From CFX2 sp039933955 (lineage in GTDB: Bacteria > Chloroflexota > Anaerolineae > Aggregatilineales > Phototrophicaceae): 64,000 nucleotides of DNA. Below the pieces are notes generated by a model that saw only the letters and a program-made list of their open reading frames with translations, made no database searches and was not told where the DNA came from. Shown here piece by piece: positions 16,832 through 25,636 of this stretch; position 1 is the first letter of the stretch; each line of letters begins with the position of its first letter. The stretch is from NCBI GenBank assembly GCA_039933955.1, contig JBDTNB010000005.1, forward strand, positions 1 through 64,000, written 5' to 3'. A program made the position numbers and the translations under genes.

Positions 16832-17575
16832 ATGCTGAATATCGTGCGGCGTGTGCCGCGTTGGGGACGTTGGCTGCTGTTGGTTCTGTTTTTGGGGATC
16901 GTCTTCGCCGGAGTTTATGTGGGCTTGCGTTATTTTCGCGGCAGCGACAGCAACGATTTAATTGACCGCTGGTTTAACGATCCATCGTCACGTCCCGGTT
17001 TGACGACGGCGATGGGGCGCAATGCCTGCCCCGATGCGCCCTTTATTCTGCCATCGGATGGCTTCGTTGGTCTGTTGTGGAACGACCCCGCAAGACCCTA
17101 TTCCGGTCTGAATCCCCACTCTGGCATTGATATTTTTGGCGATGGCGCACCAGGAACCGTGCCAGTCTATGCGGCCTATGGCGGAACACTGTCGCGATTA
17201 TCAGATTGGGTGGCGTCGGTCATCATCCGCCATGACGACCCCCTGCAACCGGGGCGCGTCATCTGGACGTATTACACCCACATGGCCTCGCGCGACGGTT
17301 CGCAGTCCTTTATTTCGAGCGAATTTCCGCCAGGGACGGCTAACCAGCCCATCACACAAGGAACATTATTGGGTTATCAGGGAGAATTCGCCGGGGCGGG
17401 TGCTGCACCCATAGGAATGCATGTCCATTTCAGCATCGTACAAAGTGATGCTGACGGTAATTTCAAAAACGAGTCCCATATCGGCAACACCCTTGATCCG
17501 TCGCCCTATCTGGGTATGACACTCAATATCGGCGATTCGCCGCGCCGCCCGGTACACTGCCAGATTGCGGAGTGA
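16832..17575 (+). CDS. M23-like metallopeptidase (LytM/peptidase-fold), membrane-anchored
   Basis: One N-terminal membrane helix (RWLLLVLFLGIVFAGVYVGL) anchors an outside domain of the M23 type. NPHSGIDIFG carries the first zinc His and Asp, and GMHVHFSIV the H-x-H pair; YAAYGGTLSRLSDW and TYYTHMAS fit the strands between them. These enzymes cut peptidoglycan cross-bridges, although some are inactive regulators. The ATG at 16832 has AGGATGAG upstream and is preferred over a TTG 21 bases earlier. Spacing of the motifs is stretched by an insertion of about 25 residues before HVHF compared with short LytM domains. Confidence 0.85.
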   Translation: MLNIVRRVPRWGRWLLLVLFLGIVFAGVYVGLRYFRGSDSNDLIDRWFNDPSSRPGLTTAMGRNACPDAPFILPSDGFVGLLWNDPARPYSGLNPHSGIDIFGDGAPGTVPVYAAYGGTLSRLSDWVASVIIRHDDPLQPGRVIWTYYTHMASRDGSQSFISSEFPPGTANQPITQGTLLGYQGEFAGAGAAPIGMHVHFSIVQSDADGNFKNESHIGNTLDPSPYLGMTLNIGDSPRRPVHCQIAE

Positions 17576-17583
17576 GCCGATGG

Positions 17584-18141
17584 TTAAATATTCTTCGATC
17601 CAAGCCATTCGTGGCTCAACAGGCCATACAGCAGCATGTCATAATGCTGGCCGTCGCGCAGTATATATTCGCGGTAATTGCCTTCCTGTTGAAAGCCCAA
17701 TTTTTCGTACATACGGATAGCGCGCTGGTTATAGCTGTAAACCGTCAACTGAATCCGGTGGAGATTCAATTCTTTGAAGGCAAAATCCAGGGCTAATGTC
17801 ATCGCCTCATAACCGTAACCTCGTCCCCAGTAACTGCGTTCGCCGATGCCGATGGCGACCCAACTGTTGCGATGCGTCCACTGCACCTCGCCCAATTCGA
17901 TGAATCCAATCAGGTCGTCATCGCCGATGGTGCGGATACCCAGCAAATAGTTATCGCGCCCGCGCTGTCCTTCGCGCACCCATTCGCCGACCTGACCTTC
18001 ATTTTTGGGGAAGGCCGGTTCTGCCGCCAGCAAGCGCAAATATTCGGTGTCGGACTGCCAGCGTGCCAGCGTCGTGGCATCATTTGGGATGAGCGGTGTC
18101 AGGCGTACCCGGATGCCAGAAAAAAAGGTCGATAAGGTCAT
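17584..18141 (-). CDS. GNAT family N-acetyltransferase (RimJ/RimL-like)
   Basis: The protein (185 aa from the internal ATG) follows the GNAT plan: the opening strand GIRVRLTPLIPNDATTLARW, the central strands LIGFIELGEVQWTHRNSWVA, the acetyl-CoA loop IGERSYWGRGYGYEAM and the final NLHRIQLTVYSYNQRAIRMY, GFQQEGNYREY. It transfers an acetyl group from acetyl-CoA to an amine such as a protein N-terminus or an antibiotic; the target is unknown. An upstream in-frame TTG adds 12 poorly fitting residues. It is convergent with the M23-like gene. Confidence 0.9.
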   Translation of the reverse strand: MTLSTFFSGIRVRLTPLIPNDATTLARWQSDTEYLRLLAAEPAFPKNEGQVGEWVREGQRGRDNYLLGIRTIGDDDLIGFIELGEVQWTHRNSWVAIGIGERSYWGRGYGYEAMTLALDFAFKELNLHRIQLTVYSYNQRAIRMYEKLGFQQEGNYREYILRDGQHYDMLLYGLLSHEWLGSKNI

Positions 18142-18198
18142 AATGAACGCTGCCCTTCGATGAGGAATAAAACGCAAATTATAACATTTGTAAGTCCA

Positions 18199-18663
18199 TT
18201 AACGCGCACCCCATTCCCAGATACCATAGGCGACTTTTTGATCCAGTTTGTAGCCGGATTGGTGCAGGATGATGCCGATTTCGCCCCGGTGATACCCCTC
18301 GTGTGCGCACAGATAACCGAGAAAGGCCGTGACGTGCGGCTTGAAGCCTTTGACTTTGCCGCCCGCCGCCTCGCTCCGGTTGATGAGCGTTTCAAGCGCC
18401 GTGCCTGATACTTCTAACGAGCGGCGCAGCAGGTCTTTGTCGAGGGCATTTTCTTTTTCGACTTTCGCCAACCCGTCCATCAGGTCTTTGGCGGCGGGTT
18501 CCAACCACATCAGCCGGACATTGTGCATATGCGCGAACTGCTCGCCGACGTTACGGCCTTTGGATGTTGAAACGCCGCTCAACGCTTCCGCTGCGATGGC
18601 ATCCAGCATATACAAATTGATCCGGTTGTTGATGTTCCAGGTTTCAGCGAGTTGTCCTTCCAT
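18199..18663 (-). CDS. DinB/YfiT-like four-helix protein
   Basis: A 154-aa protein with the DinB-fold layout: NINNRINLYMLDAI at the start, a His in FAHMHNVRLMWLE near residue 46, and the C-terminal AHEGYHRGEIGIILHQSGY with two more His near residues 120-124. The three histidines match the metal site of YfiT/DinB enzymes, some of which act as thiol transferases (bacillithiol or mycothiol dependent). The specific reaction is unknown. It lies 57 bases upstream of the acetyltransferase in the same direction and may be co-transcribed with it. Confidence 0.85.
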   Translation of the reverse strand: MEGQLAETWNINNRINLYMLDAIAAEALSGVSTSKGRNVGEQFAHMHNVRLMWLEPAAKDLMDGLAKVEKENALDKDLLRRSLEVSGTALETLINRSEAAGGKVKGFKPHVTAFLGYLCAHEGYHRGEIGIILHQSGYKLDQKVAYGIWEWGAR

Positions 18664-18754
18664 CGCACCCTCCTACAGCCTTTGTGAATAGTGATTTTCT
18701 ATCGGCGGCATATTTTCTGCGTAAGTGAAAATGTTTGTACACCAATACAGTATT

Positions 18755-18779
18755 GTAGGGGCGAAGCACCGCTTCGCCC
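18755..18779. repeat. TGTAGGG palindrome
   Basis: TGTAGGG-like start, then GGGCGAAGC and GCTTCGCCC as perfect 9-bp arms around ACC. Confidence 0.7.
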
Positions 18780-18840
18780 GTTGGTAACTGAGAGTCATGA
18801 TTGTGGGGTACATGATAACTCATCAATCACAAACATTTCT

Positions 18841-18865
18841 GTAGGGGCGACCCGCCGGGTCTCCT
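18841..18865. repeat. TGTAGGG palindrome
   Basis: GTAGGGGCGACCCG followed by the imperfect inverted arm CGGGTCTCC; the same family as the copy 85 bases upstream. Confidence 0.6.
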
Positions 18866-18891
18866 GTGATTTCATCACGTACTTTGCAACC

Positions 18892-19053
18892 CGGTAGCAC
18901 CGCAGTAAACTGTGGGTGATGAATTTTGGCTGATTCGCTTCGAAGATTTAGGTCACAAAGGCTCAGAAGCGGCGTTTTAAGCCCCCTCTCTACGGGGGGT
19001 TGGGGGAGGGGATAGCCTTAAAACCCGCGCCCACCACTTAATGTAGTCCTACC
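18892..19053. mobile_element. MITE-like element, copy A
   Basis: About 160 bp with terminal inverted repeats: left end GGTAGCACCGCAGTAA, right end reading GGTAGGACTACATTAA on the other strand, both leading into a GTGGG motif. The centre carries the G-rich core (18982-19011). The flanks repeat TGCAACC on both sides, a probable target duplication. No coding capacity, so movement would need a transposase from elsewhere. Two sister copies lie at 45.5 and 59.1 kb. Confidence 0.8.
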
Positions 19054-19270
19054 TGCAACCACCATCTAACTGAGATACGAACAAATGTTTTACCACACCG
19101 CAGCAAACTGTGCAAAAGCAATCAGTAAAGATGGTTTGTACGCAAAAAATCCCCCCATATATCCCCCCACCACTCGTTGACTGCGCATCTATTTGCAGCC
19201 TATAATGAATTCGATTACCCGCTTAAGTGAATAATTGAATTAATTGAAAAGCTATTGAGGAGGCCGAAAA

Positions 19271-20476
19271 ATGGTTACATTAGCAGCGCCAGCCCAAACA
19301 AACATCGCGGTCACACAGACAATTCACGCGCCCATTGCCCAGGTCTACAGCGCCTTTACCGAACGTGACCCGCTCAAAAAGTGGCTGTGCGACGATGCCG
19401 ATGTGCGCGCGGCGGTGGGTGGTCATATCCTGCTGACATGGCAGGGTGGCGCACATGTCAACGGCGTATTTACCGCTCTGGAGAAAAACGAGCAGGTCGC
19501 TTTCACCTGGCGCAGCGCAAACGATAACCACGAAACGGTTGTTGATGTGCATCTGACGGCACAAGGCGATGGCACACAGGTAGAATTATCCCACAGCGGT
19601 TTCGCCCCAGATGCCGATCTGGACACGATTCAACGCGAATGGGAAAATCGCTTGAATGTTTTACAGATGGCTCTGGAAAACGGCGAGGACATCCGCATCA
19701 CACACCGCGTCATCATCGGCATCGTCCCGGCGGATTTTAATGCCGATATTGCCGCAAGGCTCGGCGTCCCAACCGCACAAGGTGTGCGCGTTGGCAGTCT
19801 TATTCCCAATTTCAGCGCGGCAGCGGCAGGCCTTCTATCCGACGATGTGATTATCGGCGTGAACGGGCGCGACATTACTGACCAGATGCCTATCGGCGTA
19901 TTGGTGCGCGATAATAAACCGGGTGATGTCGTGGATGTGAGCTATTATCGCGGCAGCGAAAAACACACGATTCCGGTGGCACTCAAAGGCTATCCCGTGC
20001 CCGATCAGGTGACGACTTTTGCCGCTCTGGCAGACCGCCTGGGAGCAGCCTATGCCGAAATTGACTCCACTTTGTCGGGATTATTCGCGGCCGCGTCGGA
20101 AGCTGACGCCGCGCACAAAACGGCCCCCAAAGAATGGAGTGCGAATGAAGTCATGGCACATCTGATTATGTCGGAACGCTGGCAGCATAATGCGCTGGGC
20201 TGCATGATGGATATGCCCGAAGTCGAAGGTTGGTCATGCAATCATGTCGCTCGTATTGCCGCCGTCACTACCGCCTATCCGACCAGCGCCGATTTGCTGG
20301 CTGAACTGCGGCGCTGCCATGCCGAAACCGTTGCAGTGGTGCGGCATATCCCGGATGAAGTAGGCGAGCGCAAAACGGTTCTGTGGCAGATGAATTTCCA
20401 GGTGGATGGCATGAACATCCACACCCGCCAGCATTTCGATCAAATTCGCGCGGCGTTGGCGGCAGCCAAAGCGTAG
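19271..20476 (+). CDS. SRPBCC (AHSA1) - PDZ - DinB three-domain fusion
   Basis: Three domains can be read in 401 aa. Residues 10-140 are an AHSA1-type START/SRPBCC fold (VTQTIHAPIAQVYSAFTERD, LKKWLC, GGHILLTWQGG, VELSHSGF). Residues 150-235 are a PDZ-like domain (LGVPTAQGVRVGSLIPNFSA then AAAGLLSDDVIIGVNGRDI), as in HtrA proteins. Residues 245-400 are a DinB-like bundle (WSANEVMAHLIMSERWQHN, with a late HTRQHFDQIRAAL). There is no signal peptide, so it is cytoplasmic. The ATG has a strong GAGGAGG site. The combination is unusual; a ligand-binding module tied to a metal-enzyme fold is plausible, but the function is unknown. Confidence 0.85.
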   Translation: MVTLAAPAQTNIAVTQTIHAPIAQVYSAFTERDPLKKWLCDDADVRAAVGGHILLTWQGGAHVNGVFTALEKNEQVAFTWRSANDNHETVVDVHLTAQGDGTQVELSHSGFAPDADLDTIQREWENRLNVLQMALENGEDIRITHRVIIGIVPADFNADIAARLGVPTAQGVRVGSLIPNFSAAAAGLLSDDVIIGVNGRDITDQMPIGVLVRDNKPGDVVDVSYYRGSEKHTIPVALKGYPVPDQVTTFAALADRLGAAYAEIDSTLSGLFAAASEADAAHKTAPKEWSANEVMAHLIMSERWQHNALGCMMDMPEVEGWSCNHVARIAAVTTAYPTSADLLAELRRCHAETVAVVRHIPDEVGERKTVLWQMNFQVDGMNIHTRQHFDQIRAALAAAKA

Positions 20477-20490
20477 ACGCATAACAAAAA

Positions 20491-20512
20491 GGGCGAGAAA
20501 TTTTCCTCGCCC
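20491..20512 (-). terminator. Likely terminator after the GH9 gene
   Basis: GGGCGAG and CTCGCCC form the stem; read on the minus strand it is followed by TTTTTGTTAT. It lies between the convergent fusion gene (plus) and GH9 gene (minus). Confidence 0.65.
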
Positions 20513-20546
20513 ACACTTATATCCAGAAAAATAGTCTTCTCTTATT

Positions 20547-20586
20547 CCCCCTCTCTACGAAGTGGGGAGGGGGCTAGGGGGAGGGG
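20547..20586 (+). repeat. G-rich dispersed repeat, copy 4
   Basis: CCCCCTCTCTACGAAGTGG followed by GGAGGGGG, CTA and two more G-runs; nearly identical to copies 1 and 2. It is located just past the GH9 stop codon. Confidence 0.85.
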
Positions 20587-20611
20587 ATTTGAGCGAGAAA
20601 TTATAGCTATC

Positions 20612-23155
20612 CTACGACGCGCTGTTAAACTGCTCATCCAGATACGCGCTCACCCACACCAGCGGCGCATTCCAATTGATCGCGACCTCGTTGGTCGAAT
20701 ACGAGCCGAGATTGTCGATATACCGTCGCGAGGTTGGCAAATCGCCGACACTCTTAATGGCGGTATCATCCGCCGGACTGCCATTCGGCCCGCCCGCAAT
20801 CGCGCCGGGCGGCGGTGGTGGGAATCCCTGCGCCGGTTGATTGCCCCAGAAACGGTGATGTGGATGCTGCATCGAATTCGTCCCGTAGCCGGATACAAAA
20901 CTTTGATCGACGGCGTTCGTCCCCAGGATGTAATCCATACTGGCGACTACACCGTCGCGATATTTCGTAACTTTTGTGAAATCAAAGGCCAGCGCCAGAA
21001 TAATGGCGTTGTTCAGCACCAGCGAATTCGATCCCCACACATAACCGCTGGCAGGTATTGGGACACGGTAGCCTTCGGCGGCAATTGCATCCAGATAGTG
21101 GTCAGCCGTTTCGGTGATTTGCTGACGCAGACGAGTAATATCGGCTTCAGGCAAATTATTGGGCAGCATCGCCAACGAGATAGACCCTAAGGCGGCGGTG
21201 TCCGGCCAACCCATCGGCGAGGCACTTCCCGCTGCGAGTCCTGGAAATGTTTTGAAGTAGGGCGATTCGGTGACGAATGTGCGATATTCATCTTTGCCGG
21301 TGGTGATATACAGTTCAGCCGCCGCCCAATAAAATTCATCTTGCACATTGCTGTCGTTGTAATCACCGCCGCCTTCGCCGGGGATGCGCCCGTAGAACAT
21401 AGCAGGGTGCGCTTTGGCTGCGTTCCAGGCAGTTTCGGCGGCTTTCAAACAACGTGCCGCAAAATCGGCGTCAAAAATTTTCCACACGCGGGCACATTGC
21501 GCCGCTGTCGCCGCCAGATTGAGTGTCGCGGCGGTGCTGGGTGGCATCAGATAACGCCCATTGGTTGGGCTGTCGTTGTCAAATTCGGTGGGTAACTTGC
21601 TGGGTACGCCACTCCAATGTAAATCATGCAGCTTATGATGTGCCATGCCCGCCAGCGGTTGACCGTCCGGCACTTGCATTCGCAGCATAAAATCCATTTC
21701 CCAGCGGGCTTCATCGAGAATATCCGGCCATTTATTCTGGCTTTCCGGGATATTGAGCGATCCGTCCGGGAAGTCCTGCGGGCTGTGTTCATACAGATTC
21801 ACCAGCGTCCAGGTCGAGATGCCGCCGTTGACGACATACTTGCCGTAGTCGCCCGCATCGTACCAGCCGCCGCTCCCGTCTAAACGATAATCGCAGCCGT
21901 CCCAGGTTTTGCCGTCGGCATCTGTTCCTTTGTAGCAGGTGATGTCGTTGTCGCTGATGTGTCCGGCAGGCCGCGCCCAGGTCTTTCCCGCGAACTGTGG
22001 CGTCAACGCGATGCCGCTGCGGTTCAGATAAAAATAACGCAGCGCATCCTTTTTCAATGTTGCATAAACACTGTCCGCGATCTGAAACGGCGGGCTGTCG
22101 ATGCCGTCAATCTGGATGATGTATTTCCCCGGTGTATTCATCGCCGAAAAATCTGCCCGATACACAGTGTCGCCTGATGTAGCATCCAGGAAACCCGCAT
22201 CCGTCGTGCCGCTCAAAACAACTTTGTCAGAATCAACCGCGCGCACTTCCCATGCTGCTGGATTTTCAAGCGCGCTGGCGCGGCCATAAACGGCAATTTT
22301 CCGCTCGTCCACAAAATATCCAACTTGATTAACCGCCGTGATGGCGCGTTCGTTCACTGTCTCACTCTCCTGTGGCGTAGTGGTTGGCTCGACTGCCCCA
22401 ATGGATGCGACATCGACAACCGGAATATCATCGCGGCCAACCTTGAAAAAGACTCCGCGCCCGAATAGTGCCGGATTTTGCCACGATTGGTCGGCGGTAT
22501 CCGCCAGCGACCAGATCAATTTTACATCACGGTCTAGTTCAGTCGCACCGTTGGCCTGTGCCTGGAAGCCGATGGCCTTGCCATGTTCCGGCGCGAACGG
22601 CAGTGGCAGTGATGCTTCAAATCCCCATCCATCCGAGGTTTTGAAAACTACACCCTGGACACCGCTGGCAGCCGCATTGACCCCGGTAAAAGATAATTTT
22701 GTCGGATCAGTTTCGCCAATGCCGCCGGGGTTGATGTTAATCTGGAAAATACTGTCATTATAGGTTGGCGCGTTCAGTTCGCTGCTGAAGTTGACATAAA
22801 ATTCCAGCGAGTCTTCATTCCAATAATCGGTTCCATGCTGCCCGGTGATGATATTCGGATCGTGCGACGTCATCATCACATACAAATTTTTGTCGTCCGC
22901 CGCAGCCGACACCGTGAACGAGTCATTTTCGCCCACTTTTGGCGAAAGCGTACTCCCACGATCTACCGTCGAGCTGGGTACGTCCGCCCAATCATCGACT
23001 TTGCCATCCAATGTGATTGCCACCGGGAATGGGATATATAACGCCTGCCCTTTAATCTCCGGCGGCGCAAGTTGGCTGTTATCCTGCGCCTGGGCGAATA
23101 ACGGAAATAACAACACCAACGCCAAAATCCATCCACGTTGCAGACGAGATGCCAT
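20612..23155 (-). CDS. Secreted glycoside hydrolase family 9 glucanase with CBM9-like module
   Basis: The 847-aa protein has a signal peptide (WILALVLLFPLFAQAQ). Residues 40-250 resemble a family 9 carbohydrate-binding module (ITLDGKVDDWADVP, DSLEFYVNF). An Ig-like cellulase N-domain follows at about 285-375 (AVNQVGYFVDERKIAVYG). The rest is a GH9 catalytic domain: GGWYDAGDYGKYVVNGG with the paired catalytic Asp residues, FVSGYGTNSMQHPHHR, and GSYSTNEVAINWNAPLVWV with the acid Glu. GH9 enzymes are inverting endo- or exo-beta-1,4-glucanases. A signal-bearing glucanase beside an Opp-type importer suggests external cutting of cellulose or related glucans, then uptake. An AGGGG site precedes the ATG. 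Confidence 0.92.
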   Translation of the reverse strand: MASRLQRGWILALVLLFPLFAQAQDNSQLAPPEIKGQALYIPFPVAITLDGKVDDWADVPSSTVDRGSTLSPKVGENDSFTVSAAADDKNLYVMMTSHDPNIITGQHGTDYWNEDSLEFYVNFSSELNAPTYNDSIFQININPGGIGETDPTKLSFTGVNAAASGVQGVVFKTSDGWGFEASLPLPFAPEHGKAIGFQAQANGATELDRDVKLIWSLADTADQSWQNPALFGRGVFFKVGRDDIPVVDVASIGAVEPTTTPQESETVNERAITAVNQVGYFVDERKIAVYGRASALENPAAWEVRAVDSDKVVLSGTTDAGFLDATSGDTVYRADFSAMNTPGKYIIQIDGIDSPPFQIADSVYATLKKDALRYFYLNRSGIALTPQFAGKTWARPAGHISDNDITCYKGTDADGKTWDGCDYRLDGSGGWYDAGDYGKYVVNGGISTWTLVNLYEHSPQDFPDGSLNIPESQNKWPDILDEARWEMDFMLRMQVPDGQPLAGMAHHKLHDLHWSGVPSKLPTEFDNDSPTNGRYLMPPSTAATLNLAATAAQCARVWKIFDADFAARCLKAAETAWNAAKAHPAMFYGRIPGEGGGDYNDSNVQDEFYWAAAELYITTGKDEYRTFVTESPYFKTFPGLAAGSASPMGWPDTAALGSISLAMLPNNLPEADITRLRQQITETADHYLDAIAAEGYRVPIPASGYVWGSNSLVLNNAIILALAFDFTKVTKYRDGVVASMDYILGTNAVDQSFVSGYGTNSMQHPHHRFWGNQPAQGFPPPPPGAIAGGPNGSPADDTAIKSVGDLPTSRRYIDNLGSYSTNEVAINWNAPLVWVSAYLDEQFNSAS

Positions 23156-23199
23156 AAATCACCCCTAAAATAATTTTCGTAACACGATTTGAAATGAGT

Positions 23200-24303
23200 T
23201 TAACCGTTTGCGACTTCTTCGGCAATCGCCCCGCGCAGTTGCAACTCTTCGGCGAAGTGACAGGCTACGAAATGGGCATCGTTCTGCCCGACCTCGCCTT
23301 TTTCTATGGGGCGCAGCGGCGGCGCTTCCTGCATACACTTTTCTTGAGCATAACGGCAGCGCGGATGAAAATAGCAGCCGCTGGGTGGGTTGGCAGGATC
23401 AGCGACCTCGCCTTGCAGCCGGATGCGGCGGCTTTTATCGCGCAAACGCGGGTTGTGAATCGGCACAGCCGACATCAGCGCTTCGGTATAGGGATGCTGT
23501 GGATGGGTATATAAGGCGGTTGCTTCCGCCGATTCGACCAATTTACCCACATACATCACATTCACACGGTCACAGATATGGCGGATCACGCTCAAATCAT
23601 GGGCGATGAACAAATAGGTCAGCCCCATTTCATCCTGCAAATCTTTGAGCAGATTCAAAATTTGGGCGCGAATCGACACGTCCAGTGCGGAAATTGCTTC
23701 GTCAGCCACGATCAATCGGGGATTGGTCGCCAACGCGCGGGCGATGACAATGCGCTGCCGTTCGCCGCCGCTGAAAGCATGGGGATAGCGCTTCATATAT
23801 TCCGGGCGCAGGCCGACTTTCCGCAGCAGCCCCGCGACTCGGTCTTCCAATTCCCGCCCCGATGCCAACCCGTTTACCGTCAGCACTTCGGCGACGATTT
23901 CAAACACCGTCATGCGCGGATTGAGTGATGAATACGGGTCTTGGAAAATCATGCGGATGTCCTGGCGGTAGGGCCGCAGGGCGCTGCGATCCAGCGTCGC
24001 CAGATCGACAGGGTTTTGAGCATCGCCATGATATAAAATCTGTCCGCCGGTGGGTTGGTACACGCGCACCACACAGCGCCCAACCGTTGTTTTGCCGCAG
24101 CCGCTTTCTCCTACCAGTCCCAGCGTTTCGCCTTGCCGAATGGTGAAGCTCACATCATCGACAGCCTTGACATAGCTCACATCCCGCCCCAAAAAGCCTT
24201 TGCGCCGCGCAAACCACATTTTGAGGTTGCGGACATCCAGCAGAATCGGCGCGTCCGGCGATGTTGTTTTGGTGGGTGCGGCAGACAAAATTGTTTCAGC
24301 CAT
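23200..24303 (-). CDS. Oligopeptide/oligosaccharide ABC transporter ATPase (OppF/DppF type)
   Basis: A 367-aa ATPase with complete motifs: Walker A GESGCGKTTVGR, Q-loop IFQDPYSSLNPRMTV, signature FSGGERQRI, Walker B LIVADEAISALDVS, and the H-loop LFIAHDLSVI. The C-terminal oligopeptide-transporter extension with SGCYFHPRCRYAQEKC is also present, a Cys-rich region known to hold an Fe-S cluster in some relatives. The start is the ATG in CATGGCTGA, which overlaps the stop of the preceding ATPase by eight bases, so translation is coupled. It ends the importer operon, 44 bases before the GH9 start. Confidence 0.95.
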   Translation of the reverse strand: MAETILSAAPTKTTSPDAPILLDVRNLKMWFARRKGFLGRDVSYVKAVDDVSFTIRQGETLGLVGESGCGKTTVGRCVVRVYQPTGGQILYHGDAQNPVDLATLDRSALRPYRQDIRMIFQDPYSSLNPRMTVFEIVAEVLTVNGLASGRELEDRVAGLLRKVGLRPEYMKRYPHAFSGGERQRIVIARALATNPRLIVADEAISALDVSIRAQILNLLKDLQDEMGLTYLFIAHDLSVIRHICDRVNVMYVGKLVESAEATALYTHPQHPYTEALMSAVPIHNPRLRDKSRRIRLQGEVADPANPPSGCYFHPRCRYAQEKCMQEAPPLRPIEKGEVGQNDAHFVACHFAEELQLRGAIAEEVANG

Positions 24304-25360
24304 GAGCCGTCTCTTTTTCAACAAATTTTTCTTGATAAGCCGGGTCAACCATCAGGCAGCGCGCCTCATGGTTATCCTCAATCACAATCGAGTCGGGGAA
24401 TACTTGGTCGCACAATCCTTTGATGCGATGGTCACAGCGCGGGTTAAAGGTGCAGCCGGTGGGGCGCTGGAACGGCGATGGAACCATCCCGCGGATTGGG
24501 TCGAGTTGTCCACGGGTCGCGCCGATTTTGGGGATCGAATTGAGCAGCGCCGCCGTATAGGGATGTTTGGGATTATTGAAAATGGTATCGACATCGCCGC
24601 TTTCAACGATATTGCCCAGGTACATCACGGCGACATCATCGGCGATTTCCGCCACCACACCCAGATCATGCGTGATGAACAGCACCGCCATATTGAAATC
24701 TTCCTGGAGCGATTGAATCAAATCCAGAATTTGTGCCTGTGTGGTCACATCCAGCGCTGTCGTCGGCTCGTCGGCGATGAGTAGTTCCGGGTCGCAGGCC
24801 AACGCCATCGCGATCATCACGCGCTGGCGCATCCCGCCGCTCAACCGGAACGGATATTCGTCAATGCGCTGTTCCGGCTTGGGAATACCCACCCGCCGCA
24901 GCAGTTCAATCGCTCGGTTGCGCGCCTCAGCTTTGGATACAGCGCGGTGGAGCAGGATGGCTTCCATAATCTGGTTGCCCACCGTATACAACGGACTGAG
25001 CGAGGTCATCGGCTCCTGGAAAATCATTGCGATCCGGTTGCCGCGAATAAAACGGATTTCGTTGCCGCGCGGATCGAGTGCCGTAATGTTGACCGTGTTT
25101 GATCCGTATAGCGCCTCCGCCGGATGGTACACAATACTCCCGCCGACAATCTTGCCCAGATGGTGGACGATTTGCAAAATCGCGCGGGCGGCTACACTTT
25201 TTCCGCTGCCACTCTCACCGACGACGCACAAGGTTTTGCCGCGCTGCACCGTGCAGCTTACGCCGTCCACCGCTTTGACCACGCCCTCGTCGGTGAAAAA
25301 GTGGACTTTTAAATCCTGGATTTCGAGGAGCACATTGTTATTAGAAACTGTATCGCTCAT
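24296..25360 (-). CDS. Oligopeptide/oligosaccharide ABC transporter ATPase (OppD/DppD type)
   Basis: A 354-aa partner ATPase. It has Walker A GESGSGKSVAARAIL, Q-loop IFQEPMTSLSPLYTVG, signature LSGGMRQRVMIAMAL, Walker B LLIADEPTTALDV and the Cys-bearing C-terminal block GCTFNPRCDHRIKGLC. A short insertion after Walker A (GGSIVYHPAEALYGSNTVN) adds about 15 residues. It forms a heterodimer with the OppF-type ATPase on the inner membrane. Upstream, 276 bases with strong palindromes separate it from the permease genes, so its expression may be uncoupled from them. Confidence 0.95.
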   Translation of the reverse strand: MSDTVSNNNVLLEIQDLKVHFFTDEGVVKAVDGVSCTVQRGKTLCVVGESGSGKSVAARAILQIVHHLGKIVGGSIVYHPAEALYGSNTVNITALDPRGNEIRFIRGNRIAMIFQEPMTSLSPLYTVGNQIMEAILLHRAVSKAEARNRAIELLRRVGIPKPEQRIDEYPFRLSGGMRQRVMIAMALACDPELLIADEPTTALDVTTQAQILDLIQSLQEDFNMAVLFITHDLGVVAEIADDVAVMYLGNIVESGDVDTIFNNPKHPYTAALLNSIPKIGATRGQLDPIRGMVPSPFQRPTGCTFNPRCDHRIKGLCDQVFPDSIVIEDNHEARCLMVDPAYQEKFVEKETAHG

Positions 25361-25437
25361 GCAAGATGTTCTTTTCGTAAAATACTGGTTGTTGTTTTCT
25401 AGTGTTTGTCGCCGACAAACCCCTACATTTTTGCATT

Positions 25438-25536
25438 TGTAGGGATGCGATATTGATGATTTAATTCGGTAAAATGGACGAAATATATTTCGTCCCTACA
25501 AATTCCGGGACTGTAGGGACATGATATATCATGTCC
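25438..25536. repeat. Cluster of TGTAGGG palindromes inside the importer operon
   Basis: Two perfect 20-bp palindromes occur here, one of half-site GGACGAAATA (25476-25495) and one of half-site GGACATGATA (25517-25536). Both are flanked by TGTAGGG or its complement CCCTACA. A third TGTAGGG start is at 25438. They lie between the permease and ATPase genes and could act as processing or termination signals. Confidence 0.75.
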
Positions 25537-25636
25537 GTTTTGAAACCTTTACCAAATGATTTCCTCAACCTTCAATATCCCGTCCGGCATTCTGGTTTTT
25601 AGCTAATAGCCAACTGCTAATCGCTAACCGCTTCTC

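Larger units (their letters stand above)
18664..19270. other. Repeat-filled intergenic region
   Basis: This 607-base divergent gap holds two TGTAGGG-type palindromes (18755-18779 and 18841-18865) and MITE copy A (about 18892-19053), with simple sequence on either side. No open frame of quality was found. Promoters for the DinB gene (minus) and the SRPBCC-PDZ-DinB gene (plus) should be here, but I could not single one out. Confidence 0.6.
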
